The translations under genes were made by a program, and so were the position numbers. Under the pieces are notes generated by a model. That model was not told where the DNA came from, ran no database searches, and saw only the letters and a program-made list of their open reading frames with translations. DNA of 64,000 bases from Hydractinia symbiolongicarpus (lineage: Eukaryota > Cnidaria > Hydrozoa > Anthoathecata > Hydractiniidae), in NCBI RefSeq assembly GCF_029227915.1, contig NC_079884.1, positions 27,964,001 through 28,028,000 of the forward strand, read 5' to 3'. Position 1 is the stretch's first letter. Every line of letters begins with the position of its first letter. Shown piece by piece: positions 38,752 through 52,917 of this stretch.

Positions 38752-41700
38752 TGGGATTTATTTGAACTGATTCTGGAATGTGACCTTATAAATGTGATAA
38801 TTGAACCAATTGGACTCCAAGGAATAACATTCTTCTTAATTTGATATGATTGCTGGAGTTCAGCGATTACATTAGGCTCTGTGGTAGCGCTTTATTTAAA
38901 AATTTAGATAAATAAATCATTTTTTACTGTGGGACCAATCCTAGCCGTTAGTTCGCACTGAAGAAATACAGACAGTTTCAAAAACTACATTTCATTGACT
39001 TTCTATCGGGGTCAATCCGTTTGAGTTACAACGGTTGCGTCACATATTCGTACCAACATGTATTTAGTGATTTTCTTCCGATATTACTAAGTTGAATCGC
39101 TTTTAACAGTGAAACGATTGACTGTGGGACTTAATTTAACTGATTCTGGAATGTGACCTTATAAATGTGATAAATGAGCCAATTGGTCTCCAAGGAATAA
39201 CATTCTTCTTAATTTGATATGATTGCTGGAATTCACGATTACATTAGGCTCTGTGGTAGCGCTTTATTTAAAAATTTAGATAAATAAATCATTTTTTACT
39301 GTGGGACCAACCCTAGCCGTTAGTTCGCACTGAAGAAATACAGACAGTTTCAAAAACTACACTTCATTGACTTTCTATCGGGGTCAATCCGTTTGAGTTG
39401 CAACCGTTGCGTCACATATTCGTACCAACATGTATTTAGTGATTTTTTTCCGATATTACTAAGTTGCATTGCTTTTAACAGTGAAACGATTGACTGTGGG
39501 ATTTAATTGAACTGATTCTAGAATTTGACCTTATAAATGTGATAAATGAGCCAATTGGACTCTAAGGAATAACATTCTTCTTAATTTGATATGATTGCTG
39601 GAATTCACGATTACATTAGGCTCTGTGGTAGCGCTTTATTTAAAAATTTAGATAAATAAATCATTTTTTACTGTGGGACCAATCCTAGCCGTTAGTTCGC
39701 GTTGAAGAAATAGAGACAGTTTCAAACACTACATTTCATTGATTTTCTAACGGTGTCAATCCGTTTGAGATACAACGGTTGCGTCACATATTTGTACCAA
39801 CATGTATTTAGTGATTTTCTTCCGATATTACTAAGTTGCATTGCTTTTAACAGTGAAAGGATTGACTGTGGGATTTATTTGAACTGATTCTGGAATGTGA
39901 CCTTATAAATGTGATAATTGAACCAATTGGACTCCAAGGAATAACATTCTTCTTAATTTGATATGATTGCTGGAGTTCACGATTACATTAGGCTCTGTGG
40001 TAGCGCTTTATTTAAAAATTTAGATAAATAAATCATTTTTTACTGTGTTACCAATCCTAGCCGTTAGTTCGCGCTGAAGAAATACAGACAGTTTCAAAAA
40101 CTACATTTCATTGTCTTTCTATCAGGACCAATCCGTTGGAGTTACAACGGTTGCGTCAAATATTCGTACCAACATGTATTTCGTGATTTTCTTCCGATAT
40201 TACTAAGTTGCATTGCTTTTAACAGTGAAACGATTGACTTTGGGATTTAATTGAACTGATTCTGGAATGTGACCTTATAAATGTGATAATTGAGCCAATT
40301 GGACCCCAAGGAATAACATTCTTCTTAATTTGGTATGATTGCTGGAATTCAGCGATTACATTAGGCTCTGTGGTAGCGCTTTATTTAAAAATTTAGATAA
40401 ATAAATCATTTTTTACTGTGGGACCAATCCTAGCCGTTAGTTCGCGTTAAAGAAATAGAGACAGTTTCAAAAACTACATTTCATTGATTTTCTAACGGTG
40501 TCAATCCGTTTGAGTTACAACGGTTGCGTCACATATTCGTATCAACATGTATTTAGTGATTTTTTTCCGATATTACTAAGTTGTATCGGTTTTAACAGTG
40601 AAGCGATTGACTGTGGAACTTAATTAAACTAACTTTGAACTGTGACCTGATAAATGTCATAATTAAGCCAATTGGACTTCAAGGAATATCATTCTTCTTA
40701 ATTTGATATGATTGCTGGAATTCAGCGATTACATTAGGCTCTGTGGTAGCGCTTTATTAAGAAATTTATATAAATAAGACTTTTCTTACTGTGGGACCAA
40801 TCCTGGCCGTTAGCACGGGCTGAATAAATAGGATCAGTTCCAAAGACTACATTACATTGACCTTCTAGCGGCATAAATCCGTTTGAGTTACAACGGTTGC
40901 GTCACATATTCGTCCCAACATGTATTTAGCGATAGTATTCGGATATTACAAGGTTGCATCGCTTTTAACAGTAAAACGTTTGACTGTGGGACTTAATTGA
41001 ACTGATTTTGGTCTTTGACCTTATAAATGTGATAAATGAGCCAATTGGACTCCAAAGAATAACATTCTTCTTAATTTGATATGATTGTTGGAATTCAGCG
41101 ATTACATTAGGCTCTGTGGTAGCGCTTTATTTAAAAATTTAGATAAATAAATCATTTTTTACTGTGGGACCAATCCTAGCCGTTAGTTCGCGTTGAAGAA
41201 ATAGAGACAGTTTCAAAAACTACATTTCATTGATTTTCTAACGCTGTCAATCCGTTTGAGTTACAACGGTTGCGTCACATATTCGTACCAACATGTATTT
41301 AGTGATTTTGTTCCGATATTACTAAGTTGTATCGGTTTTAACAGTGAAGCGATTGACTGTGGTACTTAATTAAACTAACTTTGGACTGTGACCTGATAAA
41401 TGTGATAAATGAGACAATTGGACTCCAAGGAATAACATTCTTCTTAATTTGATATGATTGCTGGAATTCAACGATTACATTAGGCTCTGTGGTAGCGCTT
41501 TATTTAAAAATTTAGATAAATAAATCATTTTTTACTGTGTTACCAATCCTAGCCGTTAGTTCGCACTGAAGAAATACAGACAGTTGCAGAAACTACATTT
41601 CATTGTCTTTATATCGGGGCCAATCCGTTGGAGTTACAACGGTTGCGTCACATATTCGTACCAACATGTATTTCGTGATTTTCTTCCGATATTACTAAGT

Positions 41701-42851
41701 TGCATTGCTTTTAACAGTGAAACGATTGACTGTGGGACTTAATTGAACTAACTTTGGACTGTGACCTGATAAATGTGATAAATGAGACAATTGGACTCCA
41801 AGGAATAACATTCTTCTTAATTTGATATGATTGCTGGAATTCAACGATTACATTAGGCTCTGTGGTAGCGCTTTATTTAAAAATTTAGATAAATAAATCA
41901 TTTTTTACTGTGTTACCAATCCTAGCCGTTAGTTCGCACTGAAGAAATACAGACAGTTGCAGAAACTACATTTCATTGTCTTTATATCGGGGCCAATCCG
42001 TTGGAGTTACAACGGTTGCGTCACATATTCGTACCATCATGTATTTCGTGATTTTCTTCCGATATTACTAAGTTGCATTGCTTTTAACAGTGAAACGATT
42101 GACTGTGGGACTTAATTGAACTAACTTTGGACTGTGACCTGATAAATGTGATAAATGAGACAATTGGACTCCAAGGAATAACATTCTTCTTAATTTGATA
42201 TTATTGCTGGAATTCAACGATTACATTAGGCTCTGTTGTAGCGCTTTATTTAAAAATTTAGATAAATAAATCATTTTTTACTGTGGGACCAATCCTAGCC
42301 GTTAGATCGCGCTGAGGAAATCGAGACAGTTTCAAAAACTACATTTCATTGACTTTCTATCGGGGCCAATCCGTTTGAGTTACAACGGTTGCGTCACATA
42401 TTCGTACCAACATGTATTTAGTGATTTTCTTCCGATATTACTAAGTTGCATTGCTTTTAACAGTGAAACGATTGACTGTGGGATTTAATTGAACTGATTC
42501 TGGAATGTGACCTTATAAATGTGATAAATAAGCCAATCGGACTCTAAGGAATAACATTCTTCTTAATTTGATATGATTGCTGGAATTCAGCGATTACATT
42601 AGGCTCTGTGGTAGCGCTTTATTTAAAAATTTAGATAAATAAATCATTTTTTACTGTGGGACCAATCCTAGCCGTTAGTTCGCGCTGAAGAAATACAGAC
42701 AGTTTCACAAACTAAACTTCATTGACTTTCTAGCGGCATAAATCCGTTTGAGTTACAACGGTTGCGTCACATATTTGTACCAACATGTATTTAGTGATTT
42801 TCTTCCGATATTACTAAGTTGCATTGCTTTTAACAGTGAAAAGATTGACTG
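38752..42851 (+). repeat. Eleven-monomer higher-order repeat, copy 1 (4100 bp)
   Basis: Monomer starts: 38752, 39125, 39497, 39869, 40241, 40614, 40987, 41360, 41733, 42106, 42479. The unit merges parts of both nine-monomer families. 39125-40240 matches 30208-31323 (AATTTAACTG, CAACCCTAGCC, GCAACCGTTGCG, TTCTAGAATTTG). 40241-42851 matches 31324-33918 without the 16-bp deletion (GGACCCCAAGG, TTTGGTATG, AATGTCATAATTAAGCC, CGTCCCAAC). The monomer at 38752 (GGAGTTCAGCG with GTGGGACC and CGCACTGAAG) has its partner at 42852, 4100 bp downstream. Confidence 0.78.
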
Positions 42852-45800
42852 TGGGATTTATTTGAACTGATTCTGGAATGTGACCTTATAAATGTGATAA
42901 TTGAACCAATTGGACTCCAAGGAATAACATTCTTCTTAATTTGATATGATTGCTGGAGTTCAGCGATTACATTAGGCTCTGTGGTAGCGCTTTATTTAAA
43001 AATTTAGATAAATAAATCATTTTTTACTGTGGGACCAATCCTAGCCGTTAGTTCGCACTGAAGAAATACAGACAGTTTCAAAAACTACATTTCATTGACT
43101 TTCTATCGGGGTCAATCCGTTTGAGTTACAACGGTTGCGTCACATATTCGTACCAACATGTATTTAGTGATTTTCTTCCGATATTACTAAGTTGAATCGC
43201 TTTTAACAGTGAAACGATTGACTGTGGGACTTAATTGAACTGATTCTGGAATGTGACCTTATAAATGTGATAAATGAGCCAATTGGTCTCCAAGGAATAA
43301 CATTCTTCTTAATTTGATATGATTGCTGGAATTCACGATTACATTAGGCTCTGTGGTAGCGCTTTATTTAAAAATTTAGATAAATAAATCATTTTTTACT
43401 GTGGGACCAATCCTAGCCGTTAGTTCGCACTGAAGAAATACAGACAGTTTCAAAAACTACACTTCATTGACTTTCTATCGGGGTCAATCCGTTTGAGTTA
43501 CAACCGTTGCGTCACATATTCGTACCAACATGTATTTAGTGATTTTTTTCCGATATTACTAAGTTGCATTGCTTTTAACAGTGAAACGATAGACTGTGGG
43601 ATTTAATTGAACTGATTCTAGAATTTGACCTTATAAATGTGATAAATGAGCCAATTGGACTCTAAGGAATAACATTCTTTTTAATTTGATATGATTGCTG
43701 GAATTCACGATTACATTAGGCTCTGTGGTAGCGCTTTATTTAAAAATTTAGATAAATAAATAATTTTTTAATGTGGGACCAATCCTAGGCGTTAGTTCGC
43801 GTTGAAGAAATAGAGACAGTTTCAAACACTACATTTCATTGATTTTCTAACGGTGTCAATCCGTTTGAGATACAACGGTTGCGTCACATATTCGTACCAA
43901 CATGTATTTAGTGATTTTTTTCCGACATTACTAAGTTGTATCGGTTTTAACAGTGAAGCGATTGACTGTGGTACTTAATTAAACTAACTTTGGACTGTGA
44001 CCTGATAAATGTGATAAATGAGACAATTGGACTCCAAGGAATAACATTCTTCTTAATTTGATATGATTGCTGGAATTCAACGATTACATTAGGCTCTGTG
44101 GTAGCGCTTTATTTAAAAATTTAGATAAATAAATCATTTTTTACTGTGTTACCAATCCTAGCCGTTAGTTCGCGCTGAAGAAATACAGACAGTTTCAAAA
44201 ACTACATTTCATTGTCTTTCTATCAGGGCCAATCCGTTGGAGTTACAGCGGTTGCGTCAAATATTCGTACCAACATGTATTTCGTGATTTTCTTCCGATA
44301 TTACTAAGTTGCATTGCTTTTAACAGTGAAACGATTGACTTTGGGATTTAATTGAACTGATTCTGGAATGTGACCTTATAAATGTGATAATTGAGCCAAT
44401 TGGACCCCAAGGAATAACATTCTTCTTAATTTGGTATGATTGCTGGAATTCAGCGATTACATTAGGCTCTGTGGTAGCGCTTTATTTAAAAATTTAGATA
44501 AATAAATCATTTTTTACTGTGGGACCAATCCTAGCCGTTAGTTCGCGTTAAAGAAATAGAGACAGTTTCAAAAACTACATTTCATTGATTTTCTAACGGT
44601 GTCAATCCGTTTGAGTTACAACGGTTGCGTCACATATTCGTATCAACATGTATTTAGTGATTTTTTTCCGATATTACTAAGTTGTATCGGTTTTAACAGT
44701 GAAGCGATTGACTGTGGAACTTAATTAAACTAACTTTGAACTGTGACCTGATAAATGTGATAATTAAGCCAATTGGACTTCAAGGAATAACATTCTTCTT
44801 AATTTGATATGATTGCTGGAATTCAGCGATTACATTAGGCTCTGTGGTAGCGCTTTATTTAAAAATTTAGATAAATAAATCATTTTTTACAGTGGGACCA
44901 ATCCTAGCCGTTAGTTTGCGCTGAAGAAATACAGACAGTTTCAAAAACTACATTTCATTGACTTTCTATCGGGGTCAATCCGTTTGAGTTACAACGGTTG
45001 CGTCACATATTCGTACCAACATGTATTTAGTGATTTTCTTCCGATATTACTAAGTTGCATTGCTTTTAACAGTGAAACGATTGACTGTGGGATTTAATTG
45101 AACTGATTCTGGAATGTGACCTTATAAATGTGATAAATGAGCCAATTGGACTCTAAGGAATAACATTCTTCTTAATTTGATATGATTGCTGGAATTCACG
45201 ATTACATTAGGCTCTGTGGTAGCGCTTTATTTAAAAATTTAGATAAATAAATCATTTTTTACTGTGGGACCAATCCTAGCCGTTAGTTTGCGTTGAAGAA
45301 ATAGAGACAGTTTCAAACACTACATTTCATTGATTTTCTAACGGTGTCAATCCGTTTGAGTTACAACAGTTGCGTCACATATTCGTACCAACATGCATTT
45401 AGTGATTTTTTTCCGACATTACTAAGTTGTATCGGTTTTAACAGTGAAGCGATTGACTGTGGTACTTAACTAAACTAACTTTGGACTGTGACCTGATAAA
45501 TGTGATAAATGAGACAATTGGACTCCAAGGAATAACATTCTTCTTAATTTGATATGATTGCTGGAATTCAACGATTACATTAGGCTCTGTGGTAGCGCTT
45601 TATTTAAAAATTTAGATAAATAAATCATTTTTTACTGTGTTACCAATCCTAGCCGTTAGTTCGCGCTGAAGAAATACAGACAGTTTCAAAAACTACATTT
45701 CATTGTCTTTCTATCAGGGCCAATCCGTTGGAGTTACAACGGTTGCGTCACATATTCGTACCAACATGTATTTCGTGATTTTCTTCCGATATTACTAAGT

Positions 45801-46575
45801 TGCATTGCTTTTAACAGTGAAACGATTGACTTTGGGATTTAATTGAACTGATTCTGGAATGTGACCTTATAAATGTGGTAATTAAGCCAATTGGACTTCA
45901 AGGAATAACATTCTCCTTAATTTGATATGATTGCTGGAATTCAGCGATTATATTAGGCTCTGTGGTAGCGCTTTATTTAAAAATTTAGATAAATAAATCA
46001 TTTTTTACAGTGGGACCAATCCTAGCCGTTAGTTCGCGCTGAAGAAATAAAGACAGTTTCAAAAACTACATTTCATTGACATTTTATCGGGGTCAATCGG
46101 TTTGAATTACAACGGTTGCATCACATATTCGTACCAACATGTCTTTAGTGATTTTCTTCCGATATTACTAAGTTGCATTGCTTTTAACAGTGAAACGATT
46201 GACTGTGGGATTTAATTGAACTGATTCTGGAATGTGACCTTTTAAATGTGATAAATCTGCCAATTGGACTCCGAGGAATAACATTCTTCTTAATTTGATA
46301 TGATTGCTGGAATTCAGCGATTACATTAGGCTCTGCGGTAGTTTATTTAAAAATTTAGATAAATAAATCATTTTTTACTGTGGGATCAATCCTAGCCGTT
46401 AGTTCGCGCTGAAGAAATACAGACAGTTTCAAAAACTAAATTTCATTGACTTTCTAGCGGCATAAATCCGTTTGAGTTACAACGGTTGCGTCACATATTC
46501 GTACCATCATGTACTTAGCGATAGTAATCGGATATTACTAGGTTGCACCGCTTTTAACAGTGAAACGATTGACTG
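42852..46575 (+). repeat. Eleven-monomer repeat, partial and mosaic copy 2
   Basis: Monomer starts: 42852, 43225, 43597, 43969, 44342, 44715, 45088, 45460, 45833, 46206. The starts 42852, 43225, 43597, 44342 and 44715 match 38752, 39125, 39497, 40241 and 40614 (shifts 4100-4101). The monomer at 43969 is replaced by a TGGTACTTAATTAAAC type, and after about 45088 the match fades. Divergence is higher than between the nine-monomer copies: ACGATAGACTGTG, CTAGGCGTTAG and TAATTTTTTAATGTG occur within one stretch. The last monomers carry further changes: GTGGTAATTAAGCC (45873 region), CATTTTATCGGGG, and a loss in GCGGTAGTTTATTT that shortens the monomer at 46206 to 370 bp. Confidence 0.72.
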
Positions 46576-48813
46576 TGGGACTTAATTGAACGAATTCTGG
46601 ACTGTGACCTTATAAATGTGATAAATGAGTCAAATGGACTCCAAGGAATAACATTCTTCTTAAATCGACATGATTGTTGGAATTCAGCGAGTACACTAGG
46701 GTCTGTTGTAGCGCTTTATTTAAACATTTAGATAAATAAGTCTTTTTTTGCTGTGGGACCAATCCTGGCCGTTACCACGCGCTGAATAAATAGGAACAGT
46801 TTCGAAGACTACATTTCATTGAATTTCTAGCGGTATAACTCGGCTTGAGTTGCAACGGTTGCGTCACATATTCATACCAACATGTATTTAGCAATAGTAT
46901 TCGGATATTATTAGGTTGCATCGCCTTTAAGAGTGAAACGCTTGACTGTGGGACTTAATTGAACTAACTTTGGACTGTGACCTGATAAATGTGATAAATG
47001 AGACAATTTGACTCCAAGGAATAACATTCTTCTTAATTTGATATTATTGCTGGAATTCAACGATTACATTAGGCTCTGTGGTAGCGCTTTATTTAAAAAT
47101 TTAGATAAATAAATCATTTTTTACTGTGGGACCAATCCTAGCCGTTAGATCGCGCTGAGGAAATCGAGACAGTTTCAAAAACTAAATTTCATTGACTTTC
47201 TAGCGGCATAAATCCGTTTGAGTTACAACGGTTGCGTCACATATTCGTACCAACATGTACTTAGCGATAGTAATCGGATATTACTAGGTTGCACCGCTTT
47301 TAACAGTGAAACGATTGACTGTGGGACTTAATTGAACGAATTCTGGACTGTGACCTAATAAATGTGATAAATGAGCCAAATGGACTCCAAGGAATAACAT
47401 TCTTCTTAAATCGACATGATTGTTGGAATTCAGCGAGTACACTAGGCTCTGTTGTAGCGCTTTATATAAAAATTTAGATAAATAAGTCTTTTTTTGCTGT
47501 GGGACCAATCCTGGCCGTTACCACGCGCTGAAGAAATACAGACAGTTTCAAAAACTAAATTTCATTGACTTTCTAGCGGCATAAATCCGTTTGAGTTACA
47601 ACGGTTGCGTCACATATTCGTACCAACATGTACTTAGCGATAGTAATCGGATATTACTAGGTTGCACCGCTTTTAACAGTGAAACGATTGACTGTGGGAC
47701 TTAATTGAACGAATTCTGGACTGTGACCTTATAAATGTGATAAATGAGCCAAATGGACTCCAAGGAATAACATTCTTCTTAAATCGACATGATTGTTGGA
47801 ATTCAGCGAGTACACTAGGCTCTGTTGTAGCGCTTTATTTAAACATTTAGATAAATAAGTCTTTTCTTGCTGTGGGACCAATCCTGGCCGTTACCACGCG
47901 CTGAATAAATAGGAACAGTTTCGAAGACTACATTTCAGTGAATTTCTACCGGTATAACTCTGCTTGAGTTGCAACGGTTGCGTCACATATTCATACCAAC
48001 ATGTATTTAGCGATAGTATTCGGATATTATTAGGTTGCATCGCCTTTAAGAGTGAAACGCTTGACTGTGGGACTTAATTGAACTAACTTTGGACTGTGAC
48101 CTGATAAATGTGATAAATGAGACAATTTGACTCCAAGGAATAACATTCTTCTTAATTTGATATTATTGCTGGAATTCAACGATTACATTAGGCTCTGTGG
48201 TAGCGCTTTATTTAAAAATTTAGATAAATAAATCATTTTTTACTGTGGGACCAATCCTAGCCGTTAGATCGCGCTGAGGAAATCGAGACAGTTTCAAAAA
48301 CTAAATTTCATTGACTTTCTAGCGGCATAAATCCGTTTGAGTTACAACGGTTGCGTCACATATTCGTACCAACATGTACTTAGCGATAGTAATCGGATAT
48401 TACTAGGTTGCACCGCTTTTAACAGTGAAACGATTGACTGTGGGACTTAATTGAACGAATTCTGGACTGTGACCTTATAAATGTGATAAATGAGCCAATT
48501 GGACTCCAAGGAATAACATTCTTTCTAATTTGATATTATTGCTGGAATTCAACGATTACATTAGGCTCTGTGGTAGCGCTTTATTTAAAAACTTAGATAA
48601 ATAAGTCTTTTTTTGCTGTGGGACCAATCCTGGCCGTTACCACGCGCTGAATAAATAGGAACAGTTTCGAAGACTACATTTCATTGAATTTCTAGCGGTA
48701 TAACTCTGTTTGAGTTGCAACGGTTGCGTCACATATTCATACCAACATGTATTTAGCGATACTACTCGGATATTACTAGGTTGCACCGCTTTTAACAGTG
48801 AAATGATTGACTG
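46576..48813 (+). repeat. Three-monomer repeat, two copies (1119 bp each)
   Basis: Monomers at 46576, 46949 and 47322 are repeated at 47695, 48068 and 48441 (exact shift 1119). Markers are GAACGAATTCTGG, CAAATGGACTCC, TTAAATCGACATG, GCGAGTACACTAGG, TTAAACATTTAG, TTACCACGCGCTG and TTTCGAAGAC in the first; CGCCTTTAAGAGTG at the end of the first; GACAATTTGACTCC and AGATCGCGCTGAGG in the second; and TACTTAGCGATAGTAATCGG at the end of the second. The third members differ because 48441 has exchanged its middle for an ATATTATTGCTGGAATTCAACG type. A cousin of the first monomer lies alone at 20887. Confidence 0.8.
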
Positions 48814-51800
48814 TGGGATTTAATTGAACTAACTTTGGACTGTGACCTGATAAATGTGATAAATGAGACAATTGCACTCTAAGGAATAAAATTCTTCTTA
48901 ATTTGATATGATTGCTGGAATTCAGCGATTACATTAGGCTCTGTGGTAGCGCTTTATTTAAAAAATTTAGATAAATAAATCATTTTTTACTGTGGGACCA
49001 ATCCTAGCCGTTAGTTCGCGCTGAAGAAATACAGACAGTTTCAAAAACTAAACTTCATTGATTTTCTAGCGGCATAAATCCGTTTGAGTTACAACGGTTG
49101 CGTCACATATTCGTACCAACATGTACTTAGCGATACTACTCGGATATTACTAGGTTGCACCGCTTTTAACAGTGGAAAGATTGACTGTGGGATTTAATTG
49201 AACTATATTTGGACTGTGACCTGATAAATGTGATAAATGAGACAGTTGGACTCCAAGGAATAAAATTCTTCTTAATTTGATATGATTGCTGGAATTCAAC
49301 GATTATATTAGGCTCTGTGGTAGCGCTTTATTTAAAAATTTAGATAAATAAATCATTTTTTACTGTGGGACCAATCCTAGCCGTTAGTTCGCGCTGAAGA
49401 AATAGAGACAGTTTCAAAAACTACATTTCATTGACTTTCTATCGGGGTCAATCCGTTTGAGTTACAACGGTTGCGTCACATATTCGTACCAACATGTACT
49501 TAGCGATACTACTCGGATATTACTAGGTTGCACCGCTTTTTACAGTGAAATGATTGACTGTGGGATTTAATTGAACTAACTTTGGACTGTGACCTGATAA
49601 ATGTGATAAATGAGACAATTGGACTCTAAGGAATAAAATTCTTCTTAATTTGATATGATTGCTGGAATTCAACGATTACATTAGGCTCTGTGGTAGCGCT
49701 TTATTTAAAAATTTAGATAAATAAATTATATTTTACTGTGGGACCAATCCTAGCCGTTAGATCGCGCTGAGGAAATCGAGACAGTTTCAAAAACTACATT
49801 TCATTGACTTTCTACGGGGGCCAATCCGTTTGAGTTGCAACGATTGCGTCACATATTCGTACCAACATGTATTTAGTGATTTTCTTCCGATATTACTAAG
49901 TTGCATTGCTTTTAACAGTGAAACGATTGACTGTGGGATTTAATTGAACTGATTCTGGAATGTGACCTTATAAATGTGATAAATAAGCCAATTGGACTCT
50001 AAGGAATAACATTCTTCTTAATTTGATATGATTGCTGGAATTCAGCGATTACATTAGGCTCTGTGGTAGCGCTTTATTTAAAAATTTAGATAAATAAATC
50101 ATTTTTTACTGTGGGACCAATCCTAGCCGTTAGTTAGCGCTGAAGAAATACAGACAGTTTCAAAAACTAAACTTCATTGACTTTCTAGCGGCATAAATCC
50201 GTTTGAGTTACAACGGTTGCGTCACATATTCGTACCAACATGTACTTAGCGATACTACTCGGATATTACTAGGTTGCACCGCTTTTAACAGTGGAATGAT
50301 TGACTGTGGGATTTAATTGAACTATATTTTGACTGTGACCTGATAAATGTGATAAATGAGACAGTTGGACTCCAAGGAATAAAATTCTTCTTAATTTGAT
50401 ATGATTGCTGGAATTCAACGATTATATTAGGCTCTGTGGTAGCGCTTTATTTAAAAATTTAGATAAATAAATCATTTTTTACTGTGGGACCAATCCTAGC
50501 CGTTAGTTCGCGCTGAAGAAATAGAGACAGTTTCAAAAACTACATTTCATTGACTTTCTATCGGGGTCAATCCGTTTGAGTTACAACGGTTGCGTCACAT
50601 ATTCGTACCAACATGTACTTAGCGATACTACTCGGATATTACTAGGTTGCACCGCTTTTAACAGTGAAATGATTGACTGTGGGATTTAATTGAACTAACT
50701 TTGGACTGTGACCTGATAAATGTGATAAATGAGACAATTGGACTCTAAGGAATAAAATTCTTCTTAATTTGATATGATTGCTGGAATTCAACGATTACAT
50801 TAGGCTCTGTGGTAGCGCTTTATTTAAAAATTTAGATAAATAAATCATTTTTTACTGTGGGACCAATCCTAGCCGTTAGTTCGCGCTGATGAAATAGAGA
50901 CAGTTTCAAAAACTACATGTCATTGACTTTCTATCGGGGTCAATCCGTTTGGGTTACAACGGTTGCGTCACATATTCGTACCTACATGTATTTAGTGATT
51001 TTCTTCCGATATTACTAAGTTGCATCGCCTTTAACAGTGAAACGCTTGACTGTGGGACTTAATTGAACTAACTTTGGACTGTGACCTGATAAATGTGATA
51101 AATGAGACAGTTGGACTCCAAGGAATAAAATTCTTCTTAATTTGATATGATTGCTGGAATTCAACGATTATATTAGGCTCTGTGGTAGCGCTTTATTTAA
51201 AAATTTAGATAAATAAATCATTTTTTACTGTGGGACCAATCCTAGCCGTTAGTTCGCGCTAAAGAAATAGAGACAGTTTCAAAAACTACATTTCATTGAC
51301 TTTCTATCGGGGTCAATCCCTTTGAGTTACAACGGTTGCGTCACATATTCGTACCAACATGTATTTAGTGATTTTCTTCCGATATTACTAAGTTGCATCG
51401 CCTTTAACAGTGAAACGATAGACTTTGGGACTTAATTGAACTAACTTTGGACTGTGAGCTGATAAATGTGATAAATGAGACAATTGGACTCCAAGGAATA
51501 AAATTCTTCTTAATTTGATATGATTGCTGGAATTCAACGATTATATTAGGCTCTGTGGTAGCGCTTTATTTAAAAATTTAGATAAATAAATCATTTTTTA
51601 CTGTGGGACCAATCCTAGCCGTTAGATCGCGCTGAAGAAATAGAGACAGTTTCAAAAACTACATTTCATTGACTTTCTATCGGGGCCAATCCGTTTGAGT
51701 TACAACGGTTGCGTCACATATTCGTACCAACATGTATTTAGTGATTTTCTTCCGATATTTCTAAGTTGCATCCCCTTTAACAGTGAAACGCTTGACTGTG

Positions 51801-52917
51801 GGACTTAATTGAACTAACTTTGGACTGTGACCTGATAAATGTGATAATTGAGCCAATTGGACTCCAAGGAATAACATTCTTCTTAATTTGATATGATTGC
51901 TGGAATTCAGCGATTACATTATGCTCTGTGGTAGTGCTTTATTTAAAAATTTAGGTAAATAAATCATTTTTTACTGTGGGACCAATCCTAGCCGTTAGTT
52001 CGCACTGAAGAAATACAGACAGTTTCAAAAACTACATTTCATTGACTTTCTATCGGGGTCAATCCCTTTGAGTTACAACGGTTGCGTCACATATTCGTAC
52101 CAACATGTATTTAGTGATTTTCTTCCGATATTACTAAGTTGCATTGCTTTTAACAGTGAAACGATTGACTGTGGGATTTAATTGAACTGATTCTGGAATG
52201 TGACCTTATAAATGTGATAAATGAACCAATTGGACTCTAAGGAATAACATTCTTCTTAATTTGATATGATTGCTGGAATTCAGCGATTACATTATGCTCT
52301 GTGGTAGTGCTTTATTTAAAAATTTAGATAAATAAATCATTTTTTACTGTGGGACCAATCCTAGCCGTTAGTTCGCACTGAAGAAATACAGACAGTTTCA
52401 AAAACTACATTTCATTGACTTTCTATCGGGGTCAATCCGTTTGAGTTACAACGGTTGCGTCACATATTCGTACCAACATGTATTTAGTGATTTTCTTCCG
52501 ATATTACTAAGTTGCATTGCTTTTAACAGTGAAACGATTGACTGTGGGATTTAATTGAACTGATTCTGGAATGTGACCTTATAAATGTGATAAATGAGCC
52601 AATTGGACTCTAAGGAATAACATTCTTCTTAATTTGACATGATTGCTGGAATTCAGCGATTACATTAGGCTCTGTGGTAGCGCTTTATTTAAAAATTTAG
52701 ATAAATAAATCATTTTTTACTGTGGGACCAATCCTAGCCGTTAGTTCGCGCTGAAGAAAAAGAGACAGTTTCAAAAACTAAACTTCTTTGACTTTCTAGC
52801 GGCATAAATCCGTTTGAGTTACAACGGTTGCGTCACATATTCGTACCAAAATGTACTTAGTGATAGTACTCGGATATTACTTGGTTGCACCGCTTTTAAC
52901 AGTGAAATGATTGACTG
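48814..52917 (+). repeat. Satellite region with three-monomer and single-monomer repeats
   Basis: Monomer starts: 48814, 49188, 49561, 49934, 50307, 50680, 51053, 51426, 51799, 52172, 52545. The starts 49188/49561 and 50307/50680 match with a 1119-bp shift and share CAGTGGAA, TGAACTATATTT, GAGACAGTTGGACTCC, GGAATAAAATTC, CGATTATATTAGG and TACTTAGCGATACTACTCGG. From 51053 on, neighbouring monomers are much alike (51053 with 51426; 51799 with 52172, both with TTATGCTCTGTGGTAGTGC), which indicates recent single-monomer expansion. The monomer at 48814 has one extra A in the AT-rich tract (374 bp). Confidence 0.75.
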
